A DNA stretch of 64,000 nucleotides from Phycisphaeraceae bacterium (GTDB lineage Bacteria > Planctomycetota > Phycisphaerae > Phycisphaerales > Phycisphaeraceae), in NCBI GenBank assembly GCA_002716625.1, contig PBAS01000032.1, positions 20,282 to 84,281 on the forward strand. The letters are read 5' to 3'. Below are positions 1 through 8,268 of this stretch, piece after piece. The stretch's first letter is position 1; every line of letters starts with the position of its first letter. The notes beneath the pieces are model-generated. The model searched no databases. It was not told the DNA's origin and was given only the letters and a program-made list of their open reading frames with translations. The position numbers were made by a program, and so were the translations under genes.

Positions 1-576
1 GAATTTTCACAGGTCTTTGATGATCTGGCGATTCACCAGCCCCTGGTTGATTTAATACGGCGCTTGCTAGGTCCTGATCTGCTGCTCTTTCGCAGTACCT
101 TGATGCTCAAACCTGCATTTCATGGTTCGATCCATACATTACATCAGGACGTAAGCTACTGGCCGGTCAAATCATCAGAGCTTATTACAGTCAGTATTGC
201 ACTTACGGACTCAACTCCTGATAACGGGTGCTTCAAGGTGATTCCCGGAAGTCATCACTGGCCAAGCCGCAAGTGGGGTGAGATCATTCGTCGCCAGGAT
301 GAAGGCCTGACTGATTTGGACAACATTGATACAACTGCTCAGATCGATGTGCCACTGAAAGCCGGCAGCGCATTGTTGTTTGATAGTGCGCTAGTTCATG
401 GATCAGGACCAAATTGTTCCCCCAACCCACGGCACACTGCACTATTTGCTTACTTCACGCCCGGAGGAACCTATCATCCGCATAAAGATGCCACTCAGTA
501 TCAGACCTTCCGTGTCATCTGTGGTCTTGAAGGTCACCCATCCGTCACATTGCACGCGGAAACTCCGAATCACTGA
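1..576 (+). CDS. Phytanoyl-CoA dioxygenase (PhyH) family protein, 5' end missing
   Basis: The frame is open from the first base of the window to a TGA at 574-576, so only the C-terminal 191 residues are present. PhyH enzymes are Fe(II)/2-oxoglutarate oxygenases that hydroxylate small substrates in the cytoplasm. The iron-binding HxD is seen as HQD in 'LHQDVSYW', the distal His lies in 'ALVHGSGPN', and the 2-oxoglutarate-binding Arg follows in 'NPRHTA'. 'DNGCFKVIPGSHHW' is the typical strand between them. The substrate cannot be told from sequence. Two more PhyH genes lie at 19909-21690. The gene ends about 170 bases before tRNA-Leu. Confidence 0.88.
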   Translation, partial: EFSQVFDDLAIHQPLVDLIRRLLGPDLLLFRSTLMLKPAFHGSIHTLHQDVSYWPVKSSELITVSIALTDSTPDNGCFKVIPGSHHWPSRKWGEIIRRQDEGLTDLDNIDTTAQIDVPLKAGSALLFDSALVHGSGPNCSPNPRHTALFAYFTPGGTYHPHKDATQYQTFRVICGLEGHPSVTLHAETPNH

Positions 577-651
577 CAAGTGGTTCTGTGAAAATCAGGG
601 TCATCGGTCAGCGAATAACAGGTGTCAGGGGATATGGCTTTCCAACGGGCC

Positions 652-669
652 TCTTCATCTAGATGAAGA
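652..669. repeat. 18-bp perfect palindrome between PhyH gene and tRNA-Leu
   Basis: TCTTCATCT is followed directly by its reverse complement AGATGAAGA. As RNA it could fold into a seven-pair stem with a four-base loop, and a T-rich stretch starts about ten bases later. It may help end the upstream PhyH transcript, but the T tract is too far away for a classical intrinsic terminator. An operator is the alternative. Confidence 0.35.
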
Positions 670-745
670 TCACCTGTTCTTCTTTTTGCAATCGGTGCCG
701 GTTTTTAATACTGGATTCCAACACTGTTATGATACGTCTTGTCCC

Positions 746-829
746 GCGGGCGTGGCGGAATTGGCAGACGCGCTAGATTTAGGTTCTAGTGGGGTAACAC
801 CCGTGGAGGTTCGAGTCCTCTCGCCCGCA
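746..829 (+). tRNA. tRNA-Leu (anticodon UAG)
   Basis: An 84-base cloverleaf with a seven-pair acceptor stem (GCGGGCG with CGCCCGC), discriminator A, anticodon stem CTAGA/TCTAG around loop TTTAGGT giving anticodon UAG, a long class II variable arm, and the T-arm GGTTCGAGTCC. No CCA is encoded. Its 3' part is duplicated 3.2 kb downstream, so this gene is the likely attachment site of an integrated element. Confidence 0.96.
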
Positions 830-831
830 TT
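775..831 (+). repeat. Left attachment-site copy (attL-like), 57-bp direct repeat
   Basis: Positions 775-831, running from the anticodon stem of tRNA-Leu to two bases past its 3' end, recur at 3944-4000 with a single mismatch (C798 versus T3967). Repeats of a tRNA 3' half are the usual product of site-specific integration by a tyrosine recombinase. The intact tRNA is kept on this side. Confidence 0.8.
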
Positions 832-894
832 CGGTTGTAAGCATTGCACTTGCAACATTTGCCATTGATTGGCTTCAGGTCTTATTTTCGGTCT

Positions 895-904
895 GTATCC
901 CCAG
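895..904 (+). repeat. GTATCCCCAG, left copy of a 10-mer found near both element ends
   Basis: The same 10-mer occurs twice more at 3821-3830 and 3832-3841, all in the same orientation and all just inside the tRNA-derived repeats. This arrangement resembles integrase arm-type binding sites, which is inference. Confidence 0.45.
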
Positions 905-914
905 GCGAGTCAAA

Positions 915-1165
915 TTAGTCTGTATTAGATAGGTGTTCGAGGGCGCGTTGCGCGGCATTCTTGTATTCATCCTGGGCCACGTCTTCGATCACAGCGTCCT
1001 CGAACTTGGCCATGTATTCTCGCCGGCTTACATCTGGACTATGCCCAATTGCTCGCGTGTACTGGTACTCGCTCAGGCCAAACTTGAGGAAGTCCCGCTC
1101 ACAACAGCAACGAAGTACCTGGAAACCAGGGCGCCACAAAGACCGCCCGTTTGCTGTTCTTCATA
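915..1165 (-). pseudogene. Tyrosine recombinase (phage-type integrase) C-terminal remnant
   Basis: The open frame runs from just after an in-frame TGA near 1166 to a TAA at 915-917, about 82 residues without a clear start. It matches the C-terminal catalytic core of tyrosine recombinases: 'FQVLRCCCERDF' at the Arg box (family form resembles LRRSCE), 'RAIGHSPDVS' at the GHS box, and 'RREYM' with the nucleophilic Tyr about ten residues after the His, followed by an amphipathic tail. The N-terminal DNA-binding half, about 300 residues in relatives, is missing. It sits next to the tRNA-Leu repeat, where an integrase gene is expected, and is probably no longer functional. Confidence 0.68.
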
Positions 1166-1177
1166 TCTATAGGTCAA

Positions 1178-2452
1178 ATGGTCACCGTCGTGAACAGATC
1201 TCATGCAATAACAGTACTTGTCACGATCCTGACAACCTTCTCGGCAGGATCGGTAGCGCGACCTGATCCGGCGGCCAAGACATTGACAATGCTCAATCCT
1301 TACGATGGCGTCGACTGGAAGTCCGTGATCAAGGTCCCGTCGGCAACGCACCTGCATATGAAAGAACAAAGTGCTCTGGACCATGGCTACCGCAGTGGTT
1401 TAAGGCACTTCCCGATTTCAAACTACTATCCTTCAGCACCCTACAGCGCCACCACTCGGCTCAGTGACTTCAAGCTGCACCAGACCTGGCCCGTCAAGCG
1501 CAACGGCGTCACGATTGAGCCGCCCATCAACTGGAACAAGCTCATCACCTGGCGGGACGAGCTCAAAGAACCGTTTCGATCAAGTCTTCCCTTCACCGAA
1601 ACCGAACTGGTCTTTCCTCATATTCCAGACGACGTGATTTTGAGCAACAATGCCGAGCACCACGGCTTTACCAACGGCAATCCAAGATGCCACATCTGCG
1701 CGCCTGGCTCCTCGTTTTCCTCGGGCACCTTCGATGTGAAGGGTCGCAATTATCGTCTGCCCGAACACGGGATCCCGATCGGTTTTGGCGGTACATGGCA
1801 GCAGGCTTTTACTGAGATGCTCAAGTTGCTCGACTATCCAGACGGCGGGGGAATCATCATCGCTCATCCTGCATGGCTCTCAGGTCTGTCGGACCAGCAG
1901 ATCTTCGAGATGCTTGATTTCGACCAGCGGGTGTTGGGGATTGAGATCTACAATCACGGTGAGCAAATTAGGGATTGGACGAAGAAGCCGGCCGACGAGC
2001 TACCGCCAGAACCTGAACCCGGCTTCGCCCTCAAGCTGTGGGACCGCATCTTGTCGACGGGCCGCCGGTGCTGGGGATTCTGCGTGCCAGATCACGGCGT
2101 TGAAAAAGGTGGCGATTGGCAGGGCCGTAGCGTCTTGCTCGTTTCCCGTTTTTCGGAAAGGCATTGCCTGCGGGCCTATCGCAACGGTAACTTCTACGGG
2201 TGCCTGAAGGATAACGGTCTGACGGTCACAGATTTCCAAGCCACCAAAACTGAGGTCAAGCTACAGACCAATCAGACCGCCAAGATCACGTTCATCACGA
2301 ACAAGGGGATTGCGAAAAGCGTCACGGGCACAAGTGCAACTTATGCCATCCCGACGAACGACGGTAAACCTGACGTGGTCTATGTCCGGGTGGAGATATC
2401 AGACGAATCTGGCGAACGCCTGTTCCTGCAGCCGGTCATGTATCACCATTAA
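1178..2452 (+). CDS. Secreted PHP-domain-like protein (degenerate metal phosphoesterase fold)
   Basis: A 424-residue protein. ATG 1178 is preferred over TTG 1151 because it starts a typical signal peptide (residues 1-27, hydrophobic core 'AITVLVTILTTFSAG'). 'THLHMKEQ' near residue 67 resembles the first metal motif of PHP phosphoesterases, 'IIAHPAWLSG' a middle His motif, and 'WGFCVPDHG' with 'GRSVLLVSRFSERHCLRAYRNG' order the C-terminal part as in secreted PHP proteins. The first motif lacks the usual second His spacing, so activity is uncertain. A Ser/Thr-rich beta tail follows. It is convergent with the dockerin gene at 2460-3623, seven bases apart, and both lie inside the tRNA-Leu repeats. 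Confidence 0.6.
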   Translation: MVTVVNRSHAITVLVTILTTFSAGSVARPDPAAKTLTMLNPYDGVDWKSVIKVPSATHLHMKEQSALDHGYRSGLRHFPISNYYPSAPYSATTRLSDFKLHQTWPVKRNGVTIEPPINWNKLITWRDELKEPFRSSLPFTETELVFPHIPDDVILSNNAEHHGFTNGNPRCHICAPGSSFSSGTFDVKGRNYRLPEHGIPIGFGGTWQQAFTEMLKLLDYPDGGGIIIAHPAWLSGLSDQQIFEMLDFDQRVLGIEIYNHGEQIRDWTKKPADELPPEPEPGFALKLWDRILSTGRRCWGFCVPDHGVEKGGDWQGRSVLLVSRFSERHCLRAYRNGNFYGCLKDNGLTVTDFQATKTEVKLQTNQTAKITFITNKGIAKSVTGTSATYAIPTNDGKPDVVYVRVEISDESGERLFLQPVMYHH

Positions 2453-2459
2453 TCTCACC

Positions 2460-3623
2460 TCAACGGCGGCGGACAAGACACACCAGCCCAACGGCCAAGA
2501 CCGCCACGGTCGCTGGCTCAGGAATCAGTGGACTGAAGCCGGCCGAGCGCAACGCCTGAGACAAGGACAACCCTTCCGCCGCGGACCAGTTGGCACCCAG
2601 GATGCCCAGGTCCGCGACGTCGACGACGTTGTCACCGTTGAAATCGCCGTCGTCGAACACCACGTCAGTCATGCCGAAGTTTGCGCCCAGAATGCCGAGG
2701 TCTGCCACATCCACCACACCGTCGCCGTTGGCGTCACCGGGTATGGGTAAAACATTTTCCGCCCGCACGCCCACGAGAACGTTGTCGAAGAGCACGTTCT
2801 CGAATGTGGTCCCGCCGCCGGCCAGTTGGATGAAATCAAGGTCGTAATGGCCGTTGTACGATTCGAAGTCTGCAATCAGTTTTGTGTCATCGAGCCATAG
2901 GTCCAGACGCTGGTTCGACGCCTTATAGTGAAGCGTAATCGAACCCTGGCTGAGCTGTCCGGGGATGATAAACTCCTGGCTAGGGCCATTCGAGCCTTCC
3001 GGTGCCGGTCCGTAGCGGACTTTGTAACGATTGGGCTCGCCATTAAAGAATGAACCCGTCGTGCGGGGCGAATTCGATGCTCGCTTGTCGCTGGCACCAG
3101 TAATCGTCAGCATATCGCCGCCGGTTTGGCTTATGGGTTCAATAAGCTTATCACCGCCAAACGTGTCGCCGGGAGCGGTGTCGACCGTGAAGTCGACCGA
3201 AAACACCCAATCAATGTCCGTCCTCATCGGGTGCCCCTGGTTCGCAATAGCGTCTGGCGCGGGTGTGTCCTTAAACGTCGTCGTGTAGCGCATCGCCCCA
3301 CAAAGATCCTTACCTTCTCCCAAGCAGGCGGCGCCGGCCTGGGAAAAGGGTGATGCGGTCAAGAAGTAGCCGTCATCACTCCAACCATTATCTCCGTAAT
3401 CAACGGGCAAGAAATCCCAATTCTCACACTCATTCAAGTAGCCCAGCGTGGGGTGCCGCGGACCATCCTGAACGCAGCCGTCCTCGATGGTGTCGGGGTC
3501 TCCAGTATAGGGCACATGGAGCCCCGGCTCATTGGGGTCGAGAGCCGGCACCGGCGGAGCGGCAAACACGATAATCTCACTGCTAAATACCAGAACTGAC
3601 AGGAGAATGATCTGACGGTGCAC
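2460..3623 (-). CDS. Secreted dockerin-like / PEP-CTERM protein
   Basis: A 387-residue protein starting with GTG 3623 (AGGG lies ten bases upstream). Residues 1-21 form a signal peptide. The middle, about residues 30-290, resembles a beta-sandwich of concanavalin type ('FENVLFDNVLVG' near its end) and has several Cys. Two calcium-loop repeats follow, 'GDANGDGVVDVADLGILG' and 'GDFNGDNVVDVADLGILG', as in type I dockerin modules. The tail 'IPEPATVAVLAVGLVCLVRRR' region is a PEP-CTERM signal: PEP motif, membrane helix, Arg cluster. Such proteins are exported and processed by an exosortase, which is not in this window. Ligand unknown. Confidence 0.8.
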   Translation of the reverse strand: MHRQIILLSVLVFSSEIIVFAAPPVPALDPNEPGLHVPYTGDPDTIEDGCVQDGPRHPTLGYLNECENWDFLPVDYGDNGWSDDGYFLTASPFSQAGAACLGEGKDLCGAMRYTTTFKDTPAPDAIANQGHPMRTDIDWVFSVDFTVDTAPGDTFGGDKLIEPISQTGGDMLTITGASDKRASNSPRTTGSFFNGEPNRYKVRYGPAPEGSNGPSQEFIIPGQLSQGSITLHYKASNQRLDLWLDDTKLIADFESYNGHYDLDFIQLAGGGTTFENVLFDNVLVGVRAENVLPIPGDANGDGVVDVADLGILGANFGMTDVVFDDGDFNGDNVVDVADLGILGANWSAAEGLSLSQALRSAGFSPLIPEPATVAVLAVGLVCLVRRR

Positions 3624-3943
3624 GCGGGTTTATCCCTGAGAAGATCTGCTCCATCTCCATCGATCTGTTTAGGCAAAGGACAAAGCACATTATACAGGAT
3701 ACAGGCCTCATCTCTATACGACCCTGCCGAAATACAGTCAAAGATTAATAGGTGGGATGGTGGGCTTGGATCTCGGGCGTCGAAAGGGGTGCGGGGTGGG
3801 GGCTGTTGCGGGACAAAGTTGTATCCCCAGCGTATCCCCAGAAAGTCCGATCGTCGCCAGAACGTCACCCGAGCCTCACCCTACTCACACCGCTTCGCTG
3901 CATTGGAACCGCGTTTGGGCGCAACGAGGCGACACATGAGACA
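3624..3943. other. Gene-free right end of the element
   Basis: No convincing coding frame. It holds the start-side leader of the dockerin gene, a G-rich stretch near 3770-3810, and the tandem 10-mers at 3821-3841 just before the tRNA-derived repeat. Confidence 0.6.
3821..3841 (+). repeat. Tandem GTATCCCCAG pair at the right element end
   Basis: Two copies of the 10-mer at 3821-3830 and 3832-3841, one base apart, matching the copy at 895-904. They lie about 100 bases inside the right repeat. Candidate integrase arm sites. Confidence 0.45.
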
Positions 3944-4000
3944 AGATTTAGGTTCTAGTGGGGTAATACCCGTGGAGGTTCGAGTCCTCTCGCCCGCATT
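3944..4000 (+). repeat. Right attachment-site copy (attR-like): 3' fragment of tRNA-Leu
   Basis: 56 of 57 positions match 775-831. The fragment starts inside the anticodon stem and cannot form a full tRNA, because the acceptor 5' strand and D-arm are absent. It marks the far junction of the inserted segment. Confidence 0.8.
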
Positions 4001-4006
4001 GAAATT

Positions 4007-5169
4007 TCAGGGTTGCATGTTCGTGCAGGCCCTTTGAGGGCGAAAGCCCAGGCAAGTCACCATGAGTGTTAAGACCGCAGACGTTGCTGGTTCAGGAACC
4101 AGTACCACAGCTTGGCTACGTGTTTGCGCCGCAGTCCAGTTGGCGCCCACGATACCAAGGTCAGCAACATCAACATTTCCGTCGCCATTGAAATCGCCAC
4201 GCGAAACTATGGCATTGGTTTGGCCAAAATTGGCGCCGACAATTCCCAAATCTCCCACATCGATTAGGCCACCGCCATTGGCATCACCCGGTAATGAGGA
4301 ACCGCCGATATTGAGGGTTAGTTTGGGGCGATGGTCAATATTTGCATGTTCACTGGAGCGGTAGGCCGCTCCATGATTGGGGCCGTCCGGACCGGGAAGA
4401 ATCGGATTGATCGGGTCATGTATGACATTCAACAGTACGCCATAACCAGTCAGGGCGTCTAGAATTGATGTCACATCAATATTAATCAAGCCCTCTTCGA
4501 CCGGTTGGGTATAGGTGATCGAGGCGCTTTCATCATGGTCCACACCATCAGCCGGTCCACAGATATCAATCAGCGCATACATGTTGCCAGTTGCTGGGCA
4601 GCCTTGAGCCCAATCCTTTTTGCCTCGTCGACGTTCCTTGCGGTCACTTCGCCAATGGATGCCAATCCATCTGATGTGCCAAAGTTGATAGACCGAAGCA
4701 GTGGAGAAATTCGGATCTGTCCGCCACTAACTATCGGATCCTTAGTCGTCGCTCTGTTATCTGGATTTCCTGTCGATGCAACGATCGACCCGAGGTCCTC
4801 CTGGTTATAAAGAGTAAGCGTCGCTTGTGTAACCGGTGTATCTGGAGCGATCTGGCCTGCTGCTGTGCCATACACGCGGGCAAAACGTAAAAGCATTTTC
4901 CCATACCGAAATATAGGCCCTGGTTTATCATTGAAGCCAACTTGATTTTGGTAGAAGTGGCCTACCTCCAAGACCGCTGAGGATCCGCCATTGGTTGACC
5001 AGTGTTCATACGAACCGCGATCGGCAATGGGTTGTTCCAAGGCGACGCGGATCACCGAATCCCGTCCACGCTCGTAACCATTGGCACCATGTTGGAATAT
5101 GGCGATTTCACCGATGGCCGGTGCGCCGAGCATAATGCTCACCATCATTATGAACTTGATCTTGGGCAT
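4007..5169 (-). pseudogene. Frameshifted DNRLRE-like / dockerin / PEP-CTERM protein
   Basis: Two frames, 4570-5169 (N-terminal half with signal peptide) and 4007-4582 (C-terminal half), together match the intact paralogue at 6065-7363 along its length: 'FQHGANGYERGRDSVIR' versus 'FQQGVDGYERAQDTSIR', 'TSDGLA' versus 'TNDGLA', then the two calcium loops and a 'PEPATSAVLTL' sorting tail. The switch falls at a run of five T on the plus strand (4617-4621). A sixth A on the coding strand would restore one frame reading ...AKKDWAQGC..., which aligns with the paralogue. The first loop also carries Gly for Asp ('GDANGGGLIDV'). Either a real lesion or a base-call error. Confidence 0.75.
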
Positions 5170-5334
5170 GATTTAGTCCGCTACTAGTGGTTCAACGGCA
5201 ATATGATCAGTGAGTGAAAAACAACTCAAATCCAAATGGGAAATATACTTGGGGAAGTTTTTACAGGTGACATAACTTTACTTTCTTTTCTCCTTGGCGT
5301 TTGCTGCCTGTTGATATGATAAGCCAAATCGAAC

Positions 5335-5493
5335 ATGAAACACAAGGAAAATCATCTTGTTTCACTGGATGAAGCAACGGTTTGCACCTTAGATGAAATT
5401 GTCATGGTTACGAGTTTGGTCGGGGATCGGGAAAGGGAGCATGGGTATCGTCAACGGATGGTTAACTCAATTAAGAAGAATGTACTAGGATAA
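5335..5493 (+). CDS. Possible 52-residue protein, not recognised
   Basis: ATG 5335 to TAA 5491-5493. The product is charged (N-terminal 'MKHKENHLVSLDEATV', C-terminal 'SIKKNVLG') with no known motif. It ends 56 bases before the VOC gene and no clear ribosome binding site precedes it. It could equally be chance. Apart from this frame, 5170-5549 holds nothing recognisable. Confidence 0.25.
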   Translation: MKHKENHLVSLDEATVCTLDEIVMVTSLVGDREREHGYRQRMVNSIKKNVLG

Positions 5494-5549
5494 GGGTGGT
5501 GGGCTGGCCGAAGGCTTTTGGCTTTCAGGTTTATTCTTGGGTCTTAGGA

Positions 5550-6074
5550 ATGAATGATTTGACAAATAATAACCCCTTGGATGTGACGGACTTCCTGCAC
5601 GCAAGCCTTACGGCCAGTTGCCTCGAGCAGTCCCTGGCGTTCTATCGCGACATTCTCAACATGGAAGTTGTTTCCGTTAGATCACAAGGTGATGTTTGTA
5701 CTATTCGTGAAGAGCGTGGAACGTACGTGGCAGGTGTTACTGGTTATAAGGACGCGCATTTGAAGATTGCGATATTGCGTTATGGAGCATTCCATCTCGA
5801 ACTGATCGAGTATGTATCTCCCCGGGGCGAGCCGCTCGGTTCCGGAACGAACCGTCCAGGTTGTCCACATTTGGCATTCGTGGTATCAGATCTGGATCAT
5901 GCGTGGCGGGTTCTACAGCAAGGCCGTTACCGTTGGAACTTGAGTTTTGCCAGTAGTGGGCCGGTTAACGTTGACAGCGGACCGAATGCCGGTGGGCGTG
6001 TAATTTATTTTCGCGGTCCTGACGAGGTTACCATCGAACTGGTCGAGTTAAATAATCAAGGTACTCATAGGTAA
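5550..6074 (+). CDS. VOC-superfamily protein (glyoxalase/dioxygenase fold)
   Basis: A 174-residue protein from ATG 5550. An upstream GTG at 5496 would add 18 residues that do not look like the family. 'FLHASLTASCLEQSLAFYRDILNM' is the typical first beta-alpha unit with the metal His, 'LELIEYVSP' the central strand, 'CPHLAFVVSDLD' the second His, and 'VTIELVEL' the final metal Glu. VOC proteins bind a divalent metal and act in isomerisation, epimerisation or ring cleavage. It resembles the second VOC gene at 17400-17867. Substrate unknown. Confidence 0.82.
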   Translation: MNDLTNNNPLDVTDFLHASLTASCLEQSLAFYRDILNMEVVSVRSQGDVCTIREERGTYVAGVTGYKDAHLKIAILRYGAFHLELIEYVSPRGEPLGSGTNRPGCPHLAFVVSDLDHAWRVLQQGRYRWNLSFASSGPVNVDSGPNAGGRVIYFRGPDEVTIELVELNNQGTHR

Positions 6075-7363
6075 AACTCGAAAGTTGATTCGCTACAAGT
6101 TCGACGTCGACGTCCAAACCACATTAATCCAAGGGTCAGGACTGTAGTCGTGGCCGGTTCGGGAATCAGTGAGGCTGCGGCGGCCCCTGCCTGCGCGGTC
6201 GTCCAATTGGCGCCAACAACGCCAAGGTCTGCCACGTCGACATTTCCATCTCCGGTGAAGTCGCCATCTACAGGTGTTGCGTTGGTGCTACCAAAGTTGG
6301 CGCCGACAATGCCTAAATCCCCCACATCCACCACGCCATCACCATTAGCATCGCCTGGCGTCGATGCGTCTCCAGTATCGATTACCAGCATGGGCCGAGT
6401 AGTGAAATCTTCTGCAGTACTACCCAATTCGCCGGACCGATAAGCCTGCCCATAGTTGATATCAAGCGTGGGAAGTTCATCGCCTGGACTTAATCCCGTC
6501 ACAAAGACCCCGTTGCCTGTCAGGGAATCGAGTAGTCCTGTTACATCAAAGACCTTGAACCCTTCGGTTGCACCCTGTGCAACTTCAATTGCACCAGGAT
6601 GTGACGAATCATATTCCTCGGTACCTGGGGTAGCGTGCGGATCACCCACATCGGACGGTCCACAATTGAATGCTGCTGCTATGGGGTCATTGGGGGCATG
6701 GGCTGCCGAGCAGTCCTGGGACCAGTTTCCCTTTCCCCGTCGCTTTTGTTCAGCGGTCACAACCCCCTTGTTGGCAAGTCCGTCGTTCGTTCCCCAGCGT
6801 GGGGACACCAGCATTGGATAAAGGCCAATCGTGCCCGCATTAAGTTTGGGCGTTGTCTCTATTTCTGGAGTGAATTCGCCGTCCGGTGTACTCTTGGCGC
6901 GTTCGGGACCAAGATCATTATCGTTATACAGGTGCAATTTGGCTGAGGTAACCGGGACATCGGGTGGCACCTGTCCTACGGCAGTTCCAAAGACATCCCG
7001 AAAGCGAATGAAAAAGCGTGCATAACGGATTACGGGTCCTGCTTCGATACTGGATGGGCCCATTTTTACTGCTCCCGTGAGTTTCTGGAAAAACTGGCCG
7101 GCTTCCAATATGTCTGTGCCCCCACCATTGGTTGACTGCATTTCGTAGGCACTCATGTCGCCCTGGTGTGGGTTGTCGACGTCCGCCGTGTCGCCGAAGT
7201 TGACGGTATAGGCCCATCGAATTGAGGTGTCCTGGGCACGCTCATAACCATCGACACCCTGCTGAAAAATAAAAAGGTCAGCAATGGCTGGCCCGGTTAA
7301 CGATAGTACTACTATGCATGGCACGGTGAGAGAAAACACTTTTGAACCACAGTGAAATATCAT
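6065..7363 (-). CDS. Secreted DNRLRE-like / dockerin / PEP-CTERM protein
   Basis: A 432-residue protein. ATG 7363 is chosen because AGGGAG lies six bases upstream; a TTG two codons earlier would overlap that site. Signal peptide at residues 1-28, then 'FIFQQGVDGYERAQDTSIR', a start typical of DNRLRE-type carbohydrate-binding domains, 'FDVTGLLDSLTGNG' near residue 285, two calcium loops ('GDANGDGVVDVGDLGIVG', 'GDFTGDGNVDVADLGVVG') and 'IPEPATTTVLTLGLMWFG' with an Arg cluster. Intact paralogue of 4007-5169. It overlaps the convergent VOC gene by ten bases. Confidence 0.82.
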   Translation of the reverse strand: MIFHCGSKVFSLTVPCIVVLSLTGPAIADLFIFQQGVDGYERAQDTSIRWAYTVNFGDTADVDNPHQGDMSAYEMQSTNGGGTDILEAGQFFQKLTGAVKMGPSSIEAGPVIRYARFFIRFRDVFGTAVGQVPPDVPVTSAKLHLYNDNDLGPERAKSTPDGEFTPEIETTPKLNAGTIGLYPMLVSPRWGTNDGLANKGVVTAEQKRRGKGNWSQDCSAAHAPNDPIAAAFNCGPSDVGDPHATPGTEEYDSSHPGAIEVAQGATEGFKVFDVTGLLDSLTGNGVFVTGLSPGDELPTLDINYGQAYRSGELGSTAEDFTTRPMLVIDTGDASTPGDANGDGVVDVGDLGIVGANFGSTNATPVDGDFTGDGNVDVADLGVVGANWTTAQAGAAAASLIPEPATTTVLTLGLMWFGRRRRTCSESTFEFYL

Positions 7364-7516
7364 CGCCAACTCCCTGTGATATGGTCTGTGCGAACGAATG
7401 AATCGGAAACTGCGTTGTCCAAGATGTAGTCTCTCCCATCCTAAATAACGATTGAATTATAAGAGGGGGGGGGTAGAAGATTTATTCTGAGTTGTTTTTG
7501 CCATGTGATAAATTCA

Positions 7517-8060
7517 TCAGTCGATCCGGACAGGATGGTTCCTGGGTCTCGGTGGGCTTGGTAAACAAATTTCATATAGATACTTACCGGGCTGCTGGCT
7601 TCGGCGATCAGGTGGTATGTGATCTATAAGTGAGGCGTGCTTTAACACTGCAAACTGCTGCAGGGCGAGACAGTGAAGGCTGCCTAGGCCAATGATCTTC
7701 TCTGCTGGTTCATTAGGCGCGACAGTACCATTGATGAGGATCGAGGTGTTGTGGGAAATCCCCGGTGTGCGTTGTTCAAAAAGGCTGGCAATGATGACAA
7801 CTTGAAGTTTTCTGGCAGATTGCATGGCACGGTACGAGTTGGTCCTGTGATACGTTCGGCGTATTGGAAATTTCTCGTGTTTTTATTTTCTGGAAAGCAG
7901 GGGAGTGGAAAAGTTCTTGTGTTTCAATGATCGTAGCGCCACGGTGTGCTGCTTCACGAATCTTTTCGATTGATGGTTTTAAGTTCTGTTCCAGGTCATC
8001 ATCGCACGAGTGCTGGATGATGCCCAGGTAGAGAATGTCGCTGCGTATTTGGTTATCCAT
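7517..8060 (-). pseudogene. Decayed N-carbamoylputrescine amidase-like (nitrilase) gene
   Basis: The first frame (7776-8060) gives 'LGIIQHSCDDDLEQNL' and 'GATIIETQELFHSPAF', matching the AguB N-terminus and containing the catalytic Glu ('QELF'). The next frame (7517-7825) gives 'LQVVIIASLFEQRTPGISHN', the following family segment, and later 'DHIPPD' plus 'PGKYLYEICLP', a degraded copy of the HIPDDPGYYEKFYF region. The frame changes near 7825 and the second half of the enzyme, with the catalytic Cys, is absent. Intact relatives have about 290 residues. The gene is dead. Confidence 0.72.
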
Positions 8061-8268
8061 TAGATCGACCCGTGTTTTGAACCCGTCACACTTGTTGTCG
8101 AGTTGACCACAGAAAAATATGGACGGGATGACTATGATCGTTTTTGGTTGCTCAGTTTCATGGTGGAAAGAGAATTTGTTGAATTAGTCGTCTGGGAAAT
8201 TGTAAGTTTTTAAGAAACCGGGCTGTGGTTGGACGCTTGGTACCGTGTTTTTAGCTTCGAGGAAAACA

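Noticed and set aside
398..868. 156-codon open frame on the plus strand
   Set aside because: It runs through the end of the PhyH gene and the whole tRNA-Leu gene in another frame; no family match.
2560..2730. Short repeats that could be read as a direct-repeat array
   Set aside because: They are the coding DNA of the two calcium loops of the dockerin-like module, not a CRISPR or intergenic repeat.
3618..4037. 139-codon open frame over the right tRNA repeat
   Set aside because: It crosses the att-like repeat and has no protein character; the repeat itself explains the sequence.
4570..4640. Programmed minus-one frameshift in the DNRLRE-like gene
   Set aside because: The present run has only five A, so A AAA AGG is not a standard slippery heptamer; a one-base loss is simpler.
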